The notes: generated from the sequence alone by a model not told the origin. A stretch of DNA of 64,000 bases from Candidatus Borrarchaeum yapensis (GCA_016840515.1 JAEOSF010000006.1:26757-90756), one strand, 5' to 3'. Shown: positions 51,806 to 60,500, counted from the first letter of the stretch. Made by a program: numbers and translations.

Positions 51806-52915
51806 ATGAATATGAATAACTTCAAACTAAGAGATAGAGACGCCCTCCTCACGCCCGAAGGTATTATTTTGCGCGTCTACGGAGACTCTTACCACCCTCT
51901 AGACGCATGGATTTGCGATGCGGAATATGCTAGTGAAAAGATCTATGTTTCAACTGATCCTCGCGCTCCCCGAAATGGGGCAACAGAAACATTCTATAAA
52001 TTTTATGCAGATGGCGGTCTTCAATTCGTAAAAAATCGATTTCCTCAGTATCAAGTGTTTTATGAGCCGTTGCAGAGAACCCTGGTAGGCATTAGTAGGC
52101 CTCAATTAAACACTTGTCAAGTTTTCAAACCCGAAATGGGCTTAGAATCTCTTCTAGAGGTCGATGAAGACGACAAATTAATCGTTGCATTAAAAGAGGT
52201 TTTAGCTATTCTAATTGAACATTCGTCTCTTAAATACTCCGATTTTGGCGTATTTGGATCGCTATTATTTCGCTTTCATCACTCTGAGTTGAGTGATTTA
52301 GACTTTGTGATATTTGGAAGAAAAAAATTAGATGAATTAAGGAATACACTTAGTGAACTATATTCCCAGAAAGATCACCCATTAAGAAATGAATTTGAAT
52401 CTTTTAAAATATTAAATAAAAAACATTGGCCATTTGAAAATTTCACGCTGAAGGACTATTGGCATTACTCACGAGAGAAACTAATTTATGGAATTATTGA
52501 TTCAAGGAAAGCTAATCGAAGTATTAAAATCGAATTTGAACCCATCCGAGCATGGGGAGAAATAACTTCTGAATATGACTCTAATTGTAGGATCACTAAC
52601 ATTGGTTGGATCAAAGCAATTGCACGAGTCCTTGATGACACTGAGGGTTTTTTCATGCCCTCCGTTTTTCCCATTGAAATTGAGAGAATAGTCAAAGGTC
52701 CGCAATTAAAGGATGATATCTTCCGCGTAGTCTCTTTTGTTGAAGAATTCAGGGGAAACGTAACAACTGACTCTAGCATCATTGTTGAGGGGAATTTAGA
52801 GAAATTAACATTTCCAAATAGAGAAGTTGAGCCTAAATATCAAATTATGCTTACTTATGGTTCATACTACCATCAACAAACCTTAAAATTTCTCAGTCCA
52901 TCTCGCCATCTATAA
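51806..52915 (+). CDS. Nucleotidyltransferase-domain protein (copy 2)
   Basis: 369 aa, paralogue of the previous gene: the same opening (LRDRDALLTPEGIILRVYG), the motif FGVFGSLLFRFHHSELSDLD with Gly-Ser and DxD, and a similar C-terminal end. It is more diverged around the second helix. The two genes are 46 bp apart and probably make a heteromeric or duplicated enzyme. Substrate unknown. Confidence 0.72.
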   Translation: MNMNNFKLRDRDALLTPEGIILRVYGDSYHPLDAWICDAEYASEKIYVSTDPRAPRNGATETFYKFYADGGLQFVKNRFPQYQVFYEPLQRTLVGISRPQLNTCQVFKPEMGLESLLEVDEDDKLIVALKEVLAILIEHSSLKYSDFGVFGSLLFRFHHSELSDLDFVIFGRKKLDELRNTLSELYSQKDHPLRNEFESFKILNKKHWPFENFTLKDYWHYSREKLIYGIIDSRKANRSIKIEFEPIRAWGEITSEYDSNCRITNIGWIKAIARVLDDTEGFFMPSVFPIEIERIVKGPQLKDDIFRVVSFVEEFRGNVTTDSSIIVEGNLEKLTFPNREVEPKYQIMLTYGSYYHQQTLKFLSPSRHL

Positions 52916-52940
52916 TGCTCCTAAAATTCGGCGGTTTAAA

Positions 52941-54113
52941 ATGAATAAAATCAACTCAGAACTAGTCAACCACTTCATTTTAAGTAAACAACATTTAACA
53001 GATCGTTCAAAAATTGATGATATTACCCAAATTGCCAAAGACCTTGTAGGTCTACATGCCACCTTGCCAACAACACCCTATTTGTCTCTTTTTGCTAGAA
53101 CAAGAAATTTTACAAAAGAGCAGTTCGATAAAGAGTCCTACATTAAAAAGAATCTAGGTAAGATTCGATTTGTCCGAAAAACGATACATATTCTCCCACG
53201 AGATATGATTTCTTATGGGTTCTCAGCAACAAGAAAAATGGCGGAAGTTGTCTCTGAACGATACAGTAAATATCTAGGTGTCAATCAAGAAACATATGAA
53301 AGGCTCTCTCTACTGATCTTGGAAATACTCAAGGGAAAAGGCATGACCGTCACAGAAATCAAAAAAGCGTTAGAAACTAAAGTAAAACTCTCTTCAATTG
53401 TTAATTTAATGTGTGATCAAGGTCTATTGATCCGTGGGCCTCCAAAAAAAGGATGGAAAAGTAATATTCACACATATTGTCTTTTTCAAGAGTATTTTCC
53501 AGAAGTGGCTTTGAATGAGTTTGATGAAGAAAACGCAAAAAAATTCGTGATGAAACAATATATTGGCTCATTTGGCCCTGTAACAGTAAACGATGTTGCA
53601 TGGTGGACAGGATTTCGTAAGACGGAAACTAGGCAGATATTTGAAAGTTTTCAAGACGACTTAACTCATGTTGAAATTTCGCATTTAAAAGGAAGTCATA
53701 TCCTCCTTGGTTCGGATCAAAAAAACCTAAATTCTCTAACTGCGCCAAAAAAACACGTTGTTAATTTTTTGCCAGCACTTGACCCGTACACGATGGGTTA
53801 TAAAGATCGTGAGAGATATTTATCTAATGAATACTATTATCATGTCTTTGATCGATCAGGTAATGCTACATCATCAATTCTTCTTAATGGAGAAGTAATT
53901 GGTATTTGGGATTTCAATGAGAATGAAGATCCACAAATTAGAATGTTTCTTTTTGAAGAAGTTAAAAAAAGTGTATTAAAAGACATTCATACAAGCGCCC
54001 AAAAAGTTGGAAAATTCATATCTGAGAAGGAAGTTAAAACAAAAGAAGTTGACTCGATGGCCTCCTTGACAAAGCGAACTGCTGGAGGATTTATGTCACC
54101 ACTTAAAGACTAA
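52941..54113 (+). CDS. Winged-helix DNA-binding protein of the AlkZ/YcaQ (HTH_42) superfamily
   Basis: 390 aa. The opening domain (DLVGLHATLPTTPYLSLFAR, then RKTIHILPRD) and the later SFGPVTVNDVAWWTGF and FLPALDPYTMGYKDR segments are those of the HTH_42 family, whose bacterial members (AlkZ, YcaQ) are DNA glycosylases acting on bulky or crosslinked bases. The catalytic QxQ/QxD motif is replaced by HAT, as in a large group of uncharacterised members, so glycosylase activity is not certain. Starts 25 bp after the second nucleotidyltransferase, probably same operon. Confidence 0.75.
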   Translation: MNKINSELVNHFILSKQHLTDRSKIDDITQIAKDLVGLHATLPTTPYLSLFARTRNFTKEQFDKESYIKKNLGKIRFVRKTIHILPRDMISYGFSATRKMAEVVSERYSKYLGVNQETYERLSLLILEILKGKGMTVTEIKKALETKVKLSSIVNLMCDQGLLIRGPPKKGWKSNIHTYCLFQEYFPEVALNEFDEENAKKFVMKQYIGSFGPVTVNDVAWWTGFRKTETRQIFESFQDDLTHVEISHLKGSHILLGSDQKNLNSLTAPKKHVVNFLPALDPYTMGYKDRERYLSNEYYYHVFDRSGNATSSILLNGEVIGIWDFNENEDPQIRMFLFEEVKKSVLKDIHTSAQKVGKFISEKEVKTKEVDSMASLTKRTAGGFMSPLKD

Positions 54114-54262
54114 AAAATTACTTTAGATTTATTTTATAATATTTCGAATTTTAATAGAAAACAAGGCAATACCACACTTTTTAATATCCAACAAAAGTCT
54201 TAAGAACTTACTTAATAATGGTAATCTTAATTGGGTCAGACTTGGTACTAGGAGGCTATTAA

Positions 54263-54496
54263 TTGAGTGGTAGTAAAGGAAAAGTATGCTCAGTTGAAAA
54301 CTGTGAAAATGAGGCAGTCAGATCTCTCTCAACTGAAAAAGCAGGAGAAGCTCTTTCCTCAGCAGGGTTAAGCTATAAGGTATCCCGACGCAGCAGAATA
54401 CAGCTCTGCAAAGAACATTACAAAGCTATTAAAAAATATTTGAAAAAGGCTCAAAAAGAGGAACGTTTACGTCTAACTGGAGGTCGTCCGTTTTAG
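54263..54496 (+). CDS. Small zinc-binding archaeal protein
   Basis: 77 aa. CSVENCENEA and LCKEHYKAIKKY give a C-x4-C ... C-x2-H zinc site; the rest is basic (YLKKAQKEERLRLTGGRPF). It resembles small conserved archaeal zinc proteins possibly tied to nucleic acid or ribosome function, but I cannot name it. TTG start, chosen because AGGAGG lies 7 bases upstream. Confidence 0.65.
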   Translation: MSGSKGKVCSVENCENEAVRSLSTEKAGEALSSAGLSYKVSRRSRIQLCKEHYKAIKKYLKKAQKEERLRLTGGRPF

Positions 54497-54507
54497 TTTG
54501 AGATTTT

Positions 54508-54651
54508 TTAGTCTGGTAAGCCTCCCACGTTACTCTCACTAATAAATTCGAGTAATTCTTCTACTAAAAAGGTTTGCCCTATTGTCAGACCCACAGCAAA
54601 TGTAAGTACTGCAATAACTAATAAGATTAATCCAATTACACGCGGTCTCAA
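54508..54651 (-). CDS. 47-aa single-helix membrane protein
   Basis: Short gene read leftward from TTG 54651 to TAA 54508. MRPRV, then a hydrophobic helix (IGLILLVIAVLTFAVGL), then an acidic tail (VEELLEFISES). GAGTGAT lies 4 bases upstream of the start and a TATATAA about 40 bases upstream could drive it. The positive-inside N-terminus and clean helix support coding. Convergent with the small zinc-protein gene. Function unknown. Confidence 0.5.
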   Translation of the reverse strand: MRPRVIGLILLVIAVLTFAVGLTIGQTFLVEELLEFISESNVGGLPD

Positions 54652-54688
54652 TTTTATCACTCATTAACTCAGCTTTAGTTTAAATCAA

Positions 54689-54698
54689 TTTATATAAG
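54689..54698 (+). promoter_or_regulatory. TATA box, possibly bidirectional
   Basis: TTTATATAAG. Rightward it predicts a transcript start near 54720, exactly where the structured RNA candidate begins. Leftward the nearly symmetric box predicts a start near 54668, giving a short leader for the 47-aa gene. Confidence 0.45.
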
Positions 54699-54719
54699 TA
54701 TTTACTTTTGAATATCATG

Positions 54720-54812
54720 ATGACAACCCAATGATTTCGCTCGGTAAACTGATTTCAATGCCATGAAGGTTTGAAACATGACTGTCCCACGCAGGTACTG
54801 AGGGTTGTCTTT
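54720..54812 (+). ncRNA. Candidate structured small RNA (C/D-box-like)
   Basis: About 90 bases closed by a perfect 8-bp terminal stem, GACAACCC (54722-54729) with GGGTTGTC (54802-54809). CTGA (D box) sits directly before the closing arm (54798-54801), AATGATTT (C-box-like) directly after the opening arm, an internal CTGA (D') at 54749-54752, 11 bases after the C-box-like motif. A T-rich run follows and a well-spaced TATA box precedes. No coding frame. The C box is imperfect and the second half is longer than usual for archaeal C/D sRNA, so the class is uncertain. Confidence 0.4.
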
Positions 54813-54844
54813 TCTCAAAAAGTGAAGCCAGAAACAAAACTGAT

Positions 54845-55594
54845 TTAACGTTTAGTTATTAAAATTTTCCCTTCTGTGAATTCAAACCAGAATTCATCAC
54901 GAGAGTACTCACCTTCGGGCATTTTTTGGATCCTCAATGTGGTACGGAATGTATGCCATTCTTCTAACTCAGTCTTTGTAAGACTTATCACACCGTCAAC
55001 CATATGCTCAAGTGCTCTAAGATAATGTTCCTGATGTGCATCGGCATGCACTATCATAACCAATACTCTGTCAGTTTTCTTCTGAGCTGCTATTTGGTGT
55101 TGTAAATATGCCAATGGTGCTTTTTCGATATCAGAAGTTACAACCATTGTTGAAAAACTATCAACGACGCCTCGAATTTGAATCTGCGGGTTTACATGGA
55201 GTAGCGCTGACCTCACGACTTGGTTCACTTCACGAGTATCTGAAATATTACGAACGAAATACTTAGCCTCCGGTCTGAATTCACCCCACGAAAATGGATC
55301 TGTGAATGCATCAATATATATGAGTCGCCTAGTCTCTATAACGATTTCGGGGTTTACTCCTAAAGCATTTAATAAACCTGAGTAATATACAAATGGATGT
55401 TCTGTGCTTAAGATATAGCCATATTCGCCCTTCCGTAAAGCTTCTGTAATAAATTTCATAACCAGTGGAGCTGGCTCTACGCCAACTTCATCTTCTATTA
55501 ATATAACTGATCCTCTAGGGATTCCTCCTCCTAATGCTAAATCTAATGTTGGAATACCAAATTTGGCTTTTGTAAGTTTTTCTTTTTCTTCCAA
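54845..55594 (-). CDS. KaiC/RecA-like protein with degenerate P-loop
   Basis: 249 aa of the KaiC/RadA-like fold: GIPTLDLALGGGIPRGSVILI is the classic opening, and VVDSFSTMVV and DRVLVMIVHADAH are later strands. But the Walker A is replaced by EDEVGVEPAP (no GKT/S), so ATP binding is probably lost. Such degenerate KaiC proteins (RecA-superfamily ATPases inactive in archaea) are thought to be regulatory. 15 bp behind the coiled-coil gene, so the two are probably translated from one message and work together. Confidence 0.78.
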   Translation of the reverse strand: MEEKEKLTKAKFGIPTLDLALGGGIPRGSVILIEDEVGVEPAPLVMKFITEALRKGEYGYILSTEHPFVYYSGLLNALGVNPEIVIETRRLIYIDAFTDPFSWGEFRPEAKYFVRNISDTREVNQVVRSALLHVNPQIQIRGVVDSFSTMVVTSDIEKAPLAYLQHQIAAQKKTDRVLVMIVHADAHQEHYLRALEHMVDGVISLTKTELEEWHTFRTTLRIQKMPEGEYSRDEFWFEFTEGKILITKR

Positions 55595-55609
55595 AATTGT
55601 CCCTTCCTA

Positions 55610-57298
55610 TTATAATTGATTATTGTGTCCCTTTAGTATAATTTCGTCGAATTGCTTCTTATAATACTCCCCTATTTCCTCTGATATAAAGTTTTTTTCT
55701 TTCAGTGAAGATAAGCCTTGGAACAAAACTTCCTTCTTTGCCGTATCTGTTATAAAATTTAACTGCAACAAAGCTTCATCAAAGATTTTCTGTAGTTCTT
55801 GATCTCCTTTTAACTTATCATTAATCATCTTGTTTAATGCACTGATCCTTTTTTGAATTGGATGTGTTGTTGATTTCATTTGTTCATTAAGAGCTTTAGG
55901 AGACTCTAAGTCGATGATAACAGGAAGTCTTATGTTTAATCTAATACGGTTTCTATCATCTTTCTTCGCATACTTGTTAAGAATAAGCGGAATATACACT
56001 AATTTATGTTCATTAACCTTTTCAATCCACTTCGGTTGAAATAAAACTGATGGTGCCCATTGAGTACTTTCAAGGGTTGATTCCGTATTATTTAGTGCTT
56101 CTTTAAGGCTTTCTATTTCTTTTAGTAGTTGTTGCTTTAGAAGTTCTAATTCTTCCAGTTTTTTTTGCTTATCATTTTTCAGGTTCACGACTTTTTGCTG
56201 TTCATTTTCTATTCTTTCAGAATTTTCCTTCTCAAGCTTTTCTTTTTTAGATTCATATTCCTCATAAATATGCTTTATTTTGTTATTGCATTTCTCATAG
56301 GAATAAGTAATTCTTCGAACGATATCTTCTATCTTTTTTGCGTCTTTCTTTGCAAATTTAACCATCGTGCCAGCTTTGTTCAATATATTTTCTACAAACT
56401 GCTCTCCTTGAGTTTTTTGAACTTCATTGATTTCTTTATATGTATCGCGTACTTCTACATACAGCAAGCGAAGAATGTTTATATGGGGCTCTAATTCTTC
56501 TCGAAGCTTATATATCTCACTATTTGTTTTGTTTTGCTTGTCTTCATTTAATTGATGGATTTTATTTTTTAGCATTGCAGTATATTCACTGATATTTTCA
56601 TTCACTTTTGTAATCATTTGATTGATTTGTGAATCATAATTTTCTTCTTGTATTGTACTCGTTTTAGCAATGTCTTGAATCCAATTAGTGCTACTGGTTA
56701 AAATGGCTTGCTTAAACTCCATGAACTCAACAAGATTTTTTTCTATTGAAGACAGGAGATTATTGAATTCTTTAGTATATTCTTTTGCAGTGGTTTGTGA
56801 TATTAAAGGCATAATGGGAATAATCTCTTCTTTATCAGTTTTTTTTGCAAGTCCAAATATAGAGGAAATTATTTCTATTAAATCTGGTTTAAAAAATCCA
56901 GAAATCTTTAGTTTATCTTTTTTTGGTCTTCTTTTAGATATTTCTGTGTTAATACTCTTTAGAATGTTCAAATAGTCATCTATCTCGACATTTAGTTTCT
57001 TTAAGTCGTTATAACGAGGAGGGGTTGTTACCTGGATATCTGCGCTTGAGATTTGTAGCCCATCAACAAAGTATCCATAGTTTGTGTCAATAAGAAATGT
57101 CCAAAAAGGCCAACCTATTTTCGAAAATCCAATGATATCTTCATCGCCCTCCTTGTCCATATCCGTAACCATAAATTGAATTGCAAATTCTATCGCTTGT
57201 GAAATCAGCGATTCTGCGTCTTTAATAGTTTCTTCTTTTTCGGTTTTAACTGTCCTTAGCACAAAGGGAACGAAAAGATGCATATCTATTGATTCCAT
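55610..57298 (-). CDS. Long coiled-coil protein with N-terminal globular domain
   Basis: 562 aa, no recognised family. Residues ~1-130 look globular (SKIGWPFWTFLID, a strand-rich segment); ~180-300 and ~330-420 are coiled coil rich in Glu/Lys/Gln (KKLEELELLKQQLLKEIESL), then an IDLESPKALNEQ-containing part and a helical end. No transmembrane segment, no ATPase head as in SMC. Strongly linked to the KaiC-like gene behind it. Could be a structural or scaffold protein. Confidence 0.6.
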   Translation of the reverse strand: MESIDMHLFVPFVLRTVKTEKEETIKDAESLISQAIEFAIQFMVTDMDKEGDEDIIGFSKIGWPFWTFLIDTNYGYFVDGLQISSADIQVTTPPRYNDLKKLNVEIDDYLNILKSINTEISKRRPKKDKLKISGFFKPDLIEIISSIFGLAKKTDKEEIIPIMPLISQTTAKEYTKEFNNLLSSIEKNLVEFMEFKQAILTSSTNWIQDIAKTSTIQEENYDSQINQMITKVNENISEYTAMLKNKIHQLNEDKQNKTNSEIYKLREELEPHINILRLLYVEVRDTYKEINEVQKTQGEQFVENILNKAGTMVKFAKKDAKKIEDIVRRITYSYEKCNNKIKHIYEEYESKKEKLEKENSERIENEQQKVVNLKNDKQKKLEELELLKQQLLKEIESLKEALNNTESTLESTQWAPSVLFQPKWIEKVNEHKLVYIPLILNKYAKKDDRNRIRLNIRLPVIIDLESPKALNEQMKSTTHPIQKRISALNKMINDKLKGDQELQKIFDEALLQLNFITDTAKKEVLFQGLSSLKEKNFISEEIGEYYKKQFDEIILKGHNNQL

Positions 57299-57330
57299 TT
57301 TTTAGCCTTCTTAAATAATCCTTGATAATT

Positions 57331-57353
57331 AACTATTTAATATCTAAATAGTT
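57331..57353. promoter_or_regulatory. Perfect 9-bp inverted repeat operator candidate between coiled-coil and nikR genes
   Basis: AACTATTTA - ATATC - TAAATAGTT, two perfect 9-bp arms with a 5-bp spacer. It lies 22 bp upstream of the nikR ATG and 32 bp upstream of the divergent coiled-coil gene's start. A position over both promoters fits an autoregulated dimeric ribbon-helix-helix repressor such as NikR, though it is shorter-spaced than the E. coli NikR operator. Confidence 0.5.
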
Positions 57354-57375
57354 TTTATGGAAAATAAACATTGCA

Positions 57376-57831
57376 ATGACTAGCGGGAGAGAGAGACCTT
57401 TGACTGAAGAAAAATTTATTCGATTCTCAGTAAGTCTATCAGAGGATTTACTTGATGAATTCGATAAAATTAGACATCTAAGTGGTTTTGAAACTCGATC
57501 TGATGCAATTAGAGCAGCAATGAGAGATTTCATCATTAACTACAAAGAACTTAAGGAATTGGAAGGCAATCGCGCGGGGACTATCACTATTATACTCGAT
57601 CATCATGGAGAGGCGGGAGTTATGGACCAATTAACTGACTTGGAGCATCATAATAGATCTATTATTACGGCGAATCTCCATATTCATCTAGATGAGGAAA
57701 ATTGTATGAATATTCTAGCTGTCCGTGGGGATGTTGAACAAATAAAGAATCTGGTTAGTAAACTTAATGCATTGCCTTTAAAATACATTCGTCCAACATT
57801 GACAGTCCCTGGAGAAGAAATTCCAAAGTGA
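57376..57831 (+). CDS. nikR: NikR-family nickel-responsive ribbon-helix-helix regulator
   Basis: 151 aa. N-terminal ribbon-helix-helix (FIRFSVSLSEDLLDEFDKI, TRSDAIRAAMRDFI) and C-terminal ACT-like nickel-sensing domain: the first His in IILDHHGE, then LHIHLDEENC with two His and a Cys, matching the NikR His-His-His-Cys square-planar site. The tetrameric regulator represses genes when nickel is plentiful. No nickel transporter is next to it. The palindrome at 57331-57353 is a candidate operator. ATG 57376; no strong ribosome site upstream, so it may be leaderless. Confidence 0.9.
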   Translation: MTSGRERPLTEEKFIRFSVSLSEDLLDEFDKIRHLSGFETRSDAIRAAMRDFIINYKELKELEGNRAGTITIILDHHGEAGVMDQLTDLEHHNRSIITANLHIHLDEENCMNILAVRGDVEQIKNLVSKLNALPLKYIRPTLTVPGEEIPK

Positions 57832-57948
57832 ATTGGGGCGAATGGATAATCACCCCTAAACGTTGTTACTGCAAAAAAAAAGATATAAAAAAATGAAATA
57901 CTAATAATTTACCATCAAATATTGCTTAGCTACTCGTAAATCTAAGTA

Positions 57949-58644
57949 CTATACTGTTTCCTCGATTTTATGCAAGAGGCGGTCACTAAATTTCTTTTTA
58001 TAGACGATATAAGCCACTATTATGACCACAATGGCCACGAGGGTGATTGTCTCAAAGAAATCAATTGCTTCTGCTAGACCTGCATATGTACGCCCGACAA
58101 TCCAACCAAGCGCAGCCAAAGAAAAACATCGCGGTAGTGCTCCAAGAAATGTCCAAATTGTGAATTTTTCAACTCTAATTCGTAAAACTCCAAAAATAAA
58201 GGACATTACAGAAAGTGGGACTATTGGGATTGCTCGTAATGCGAAGATAATGCCTGGAATGGCTCCTGGACGTGCTTCAAATTTAGCTTGCATAACATCA
58301 AGTTCTTCTACTGAGACTCCGAAGAGCCATTTATATTTTTGAATCGCTGGACGTCCACCGTAGTACCCAATCCCATATCCGATGTAGGAGCCTAATGTTG
58401 ATGCAAACGCACCCACTACTGCGATTAACAAAAGTTGAATTATCGCAGCAGTTATTCCTAGATCTGGGGACAGCAAAATGAAACCCGCCCCCATCATAAT
58501 CAGGGGACTGGGAATTGGGATAATCACTGACTCGATTATTACACCTAAGAATACACCCAATAAGCCCAGCGTTCTTATCCACTCAATAACCGTGATTGTG
58601 AAGGTTTCTCCTAGTTCTCCAAGAATCATAATATAATCAACCAT
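57949..58644 (-). CDS. DedA/VTT-domain membrane protein
   Basis: 231 aa with about five to six membrane helices. The family core is PIPSPLIMMGAGF, then SYIGYGIGYYGG and FALRAIPIVPLSVMSFIFG with the conserved R-x(IP)-x-P, followed by GALPRCFSLAALGWIVG. VTT proteins flip or handle polyprenyl-phosphate or phospholipids. Proximity to UppP supports the polyprenyl-phosphate recycling role. ATG start at 58644. Confidence 0.85.
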   Translation of the reverse strand: MVDYIMILGELGETFTITVIEWIRTLGLLGVFLGVIIESVIIPIPSPLIMMGAGFILLSPDLGITAAIIQLLLIAVVGAFASTLGSYIGYGIGYYGGRPAIQKYKWLFGVSVEELDVMQAKFEARPGAIPGIIFALRAIPIVPLSVMSFIFGVLRIRVEKFTIWTFLGALPRCFSLAALGWIVGRTYAGLAEAIDFFETITLVAIVVIIVAYIVYKKKFSDRLLHKIEETV

Positions 58645-58702
58645 CCATGTTTAGAATTTGAAAGCAATGAGTCAAACATTTGGAACCATTAAAAATCTTA
58701 CT

Positions 58703-58748
58703 ATGACTAAGCCAGAAAGCACCACAGCTTCAGCGTGAGGTAGTTCAC
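58703..58748 (+). mobile_element. ~46-bp miniature element related to the IS605-type tnpB copy
   Basis: Ends AGCGTGAGGTAGTTCAC, identical to the right end of the tnpB element (39639-39655); its left part (ATGACTAAGCCAGAAAGC...CAGCTT) is a diverged match to the left end (GTTACGACACAAGAAAGC...TAGCTT). An end-to-end fusion as at 22438. Confidence 0.6.
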
Positions 58749-58804
58749 TCTCAATTTTGGGAATTATGATAGAGGAGTAACTTCCTTTTGAAAAACTCAA
58801 AGCG

Positions 58805-59608
58805 TCAAATTAGCGGTAAAAGTCCTAGAATAACCGCTATTAGGCCTATAATTACACAAAAGTAGGCAAAATTGACCTTTTTGGCAATTACTAAAAGAAC
58901 ATCCATGCTAAGTAAACCAAAGGCAAATGCTACACCAATCATTATTATTAAGACATAGATGGAAATGCCAGCCAATTTAGGGACGCCAGATATTAGCAAA
59001 TCGAAGATAAATGCCCCAAGAATCACTGGGACACTCATAAGAAAACTATATTTCAGACAATTTTCTTGCTCAATTTTCCTCCCTAGAAGTGTAGCAACTG
59101 TAGTTCCAGATCGACTTATTCCAGGAAGAATACTACACCCTTGAATCAAACCTAAAAGAATTATTTCCCGAAGCGTAAGATCTGTGGCAGGTCTATATTC
59201 ACGGATATTCCTAAAGAAATAAAGGACTATACCTGTAACAATAAGGAATACGCCAATCAGAGCTGAAATGATATCTCCGTAGATTGGATTAAATAGTTCA
59301 CTTAGAAGAAGATAAAGTGGAATCGCTGTTACCCCTGTGGCCAAAGTTGCGATAATTAGAAATCTTCTGAGATAACTGAATTCGGCTGTTTTAGAGAATA
59401 TTACGTTAAAATACTCTGAGCGATACTTTAGAAGTGCTGCTCCTGCTGTTCCAAGATGCAACCAAATAATTAGTGATAATATTGTTGATAGTTCAGTGAT
59501 ATTGAATACATGAAGCATAACGAGCGTGATTTGTCCTTCCGAACTAATTGGTAACCATTCTAACAGCCCTTGTAGTATTGCAATAAGAATAAATTGAAAA
59601 TAACTCAT
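58805..59608 (-). CDS. uppP: Undecaprenyl-diphosphatase-type phosphatase (UppP/BacA)
   Basis: Integral-membrane phosphatase that dephosphorylates polyprenyl diphosphate, recycling the lipid carrier for glycosylation. 267 aa with about eight helices. Hallmarks: GLLEWLPISSEGQI with the catalytic Glu and SSE-type motif, and GCSILPGISRSGTTVATLLGRK with the P-G-x-SRSG-x-T box. ATG 59608. It lies 160 bp from DedA on the same strand; both and the three GT-C genes in this window concern polyprenyl-linked glycan chemistry. Confidence 0.93.
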   Translation of the reverse strand: MSYFQFILIAILQGLLEWLPISSEGQITLVMLHVFNITELSTILSLIIWLHLGTAGAALLKYRSEYFNVIFSKTAEFSYLRRFLIIATLATGVTAIPLYLLLSELFNPIYGDIISALIGVFLIVTGIVLYFFRNIREYRPATDLTLREIILLGLIQGCSILPGISRSGTTVATLLGRKIEQENCLKYSFLMSVPVILGAFIFDLLISGVPKLAGISIYVLIIMIGVAFAFGLLSMDVLLVIAKKVNFAYFCVIIGLIAVILGLLPLI

Positions 59609-59846
59609 TTATTCACTTCTCAGTTTTTTTTGGTCGTTATAGTAGCAACTGGTTTTTTTGGATATTATAACTGAATTGATGGCTAAACTCTTTTATGATT
59701 ATTCAAATGTAGTTCACCGAAGTTAGTCTTTTTTTGAGTAGTAGAGTTAGGTAAATTAGGTAAATTTTTAAAGTACTTGGCAATAAAGCAGTTAGAATCG
59801 TACACCAAAGAGAACTATTTATAGTGATCTGGGGGTAGTTTATCAC

Positions 59847-60500
59847 TTGACATACAATCCAAACGCAGATTATTCTACTAGCGAAAGAAAAGCATTAGAT
59901 ATAATAAATGACCAAATGAGAGAAGTAGTTCTAGCAGTAAAAGAATTACGCGGACTTATAGAAGCTTGGGCAGTGGGCAAAACATCAGAAATGGATGAAA
60001 GTTACAAGAAATTAAATCAGCTAGAGACGTCTGCTGACGAAATTCGGATTTCGTTACTTAGTGAAGTTTCCAGAGCAGGACCAGGCCTTTTATTGAAGGA
60101 AGACATACTTCGTTTTTTAGTCATAGATAAAATAGTGGATACCGCAGTTGGTGGGGCATTCTATATATCCACCTTAAAGGATTGGCAGATTCCATCAGAT
60201 CTTTCAGAAAAAATCCTAGATTTAGTAGATATTTCCATTGCAGCGGTAACACATTTGAAATCCGCCATTAATAATGTCATTTCGAACCCAGAAAACGCAC
60301 TAAACTTCGCCAGAGAAATTGATATCTTAGAAAAACAAATTGATAAACTCTACAGACCTTTAATAGTTCAAATTACCGAACTAAATGATGATTTAAGGAT
60401 AATTATGGCTCTTAGAGAGCTTGTTCTCAGAATTGATGAAATTGCCGATATTGGATTAGAAATTGCAGATGCTGTAAGAATGCTAGCCCTCACACGTTAA
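59847..60500 (+). CDS. DUF47/PhoU-like helical protein
   Basis: 217 aa, all helical with coiled stretches. The patterns LNQLETSADEIRISLLSEVS and the later REIDILEKQIDKLYRPL and LRELVLRIDEIADIGLEIAD are typical of DUF47 (PhoU-like) proteins, which form four-helix bundles with E/D-x3-D metal sites and often accompany phosphate transporters. No Pit transporter is adjacent. TTG start at 59847, GGGGG further upstream. 121 bp before endA. Confidence 0.78.
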   Translation: MTYNPNADYSTSERKALDIINDQMREVVLAVKELRGLIEAWAVGKTSEMDESYKKLNQLETSADEIRISLLSEVSRAGPGLLLKEDILRFLVIDKIVDTAVGGAFYISTLKDWQIPSDLSEKILDLVDISIAAVTHLKSAINNVISNPENALNFAREIDILEKQIDKLYRPLIVQITELNDDLRIIMALRELVLRIDEIADIGLEIADAVRMLALTR

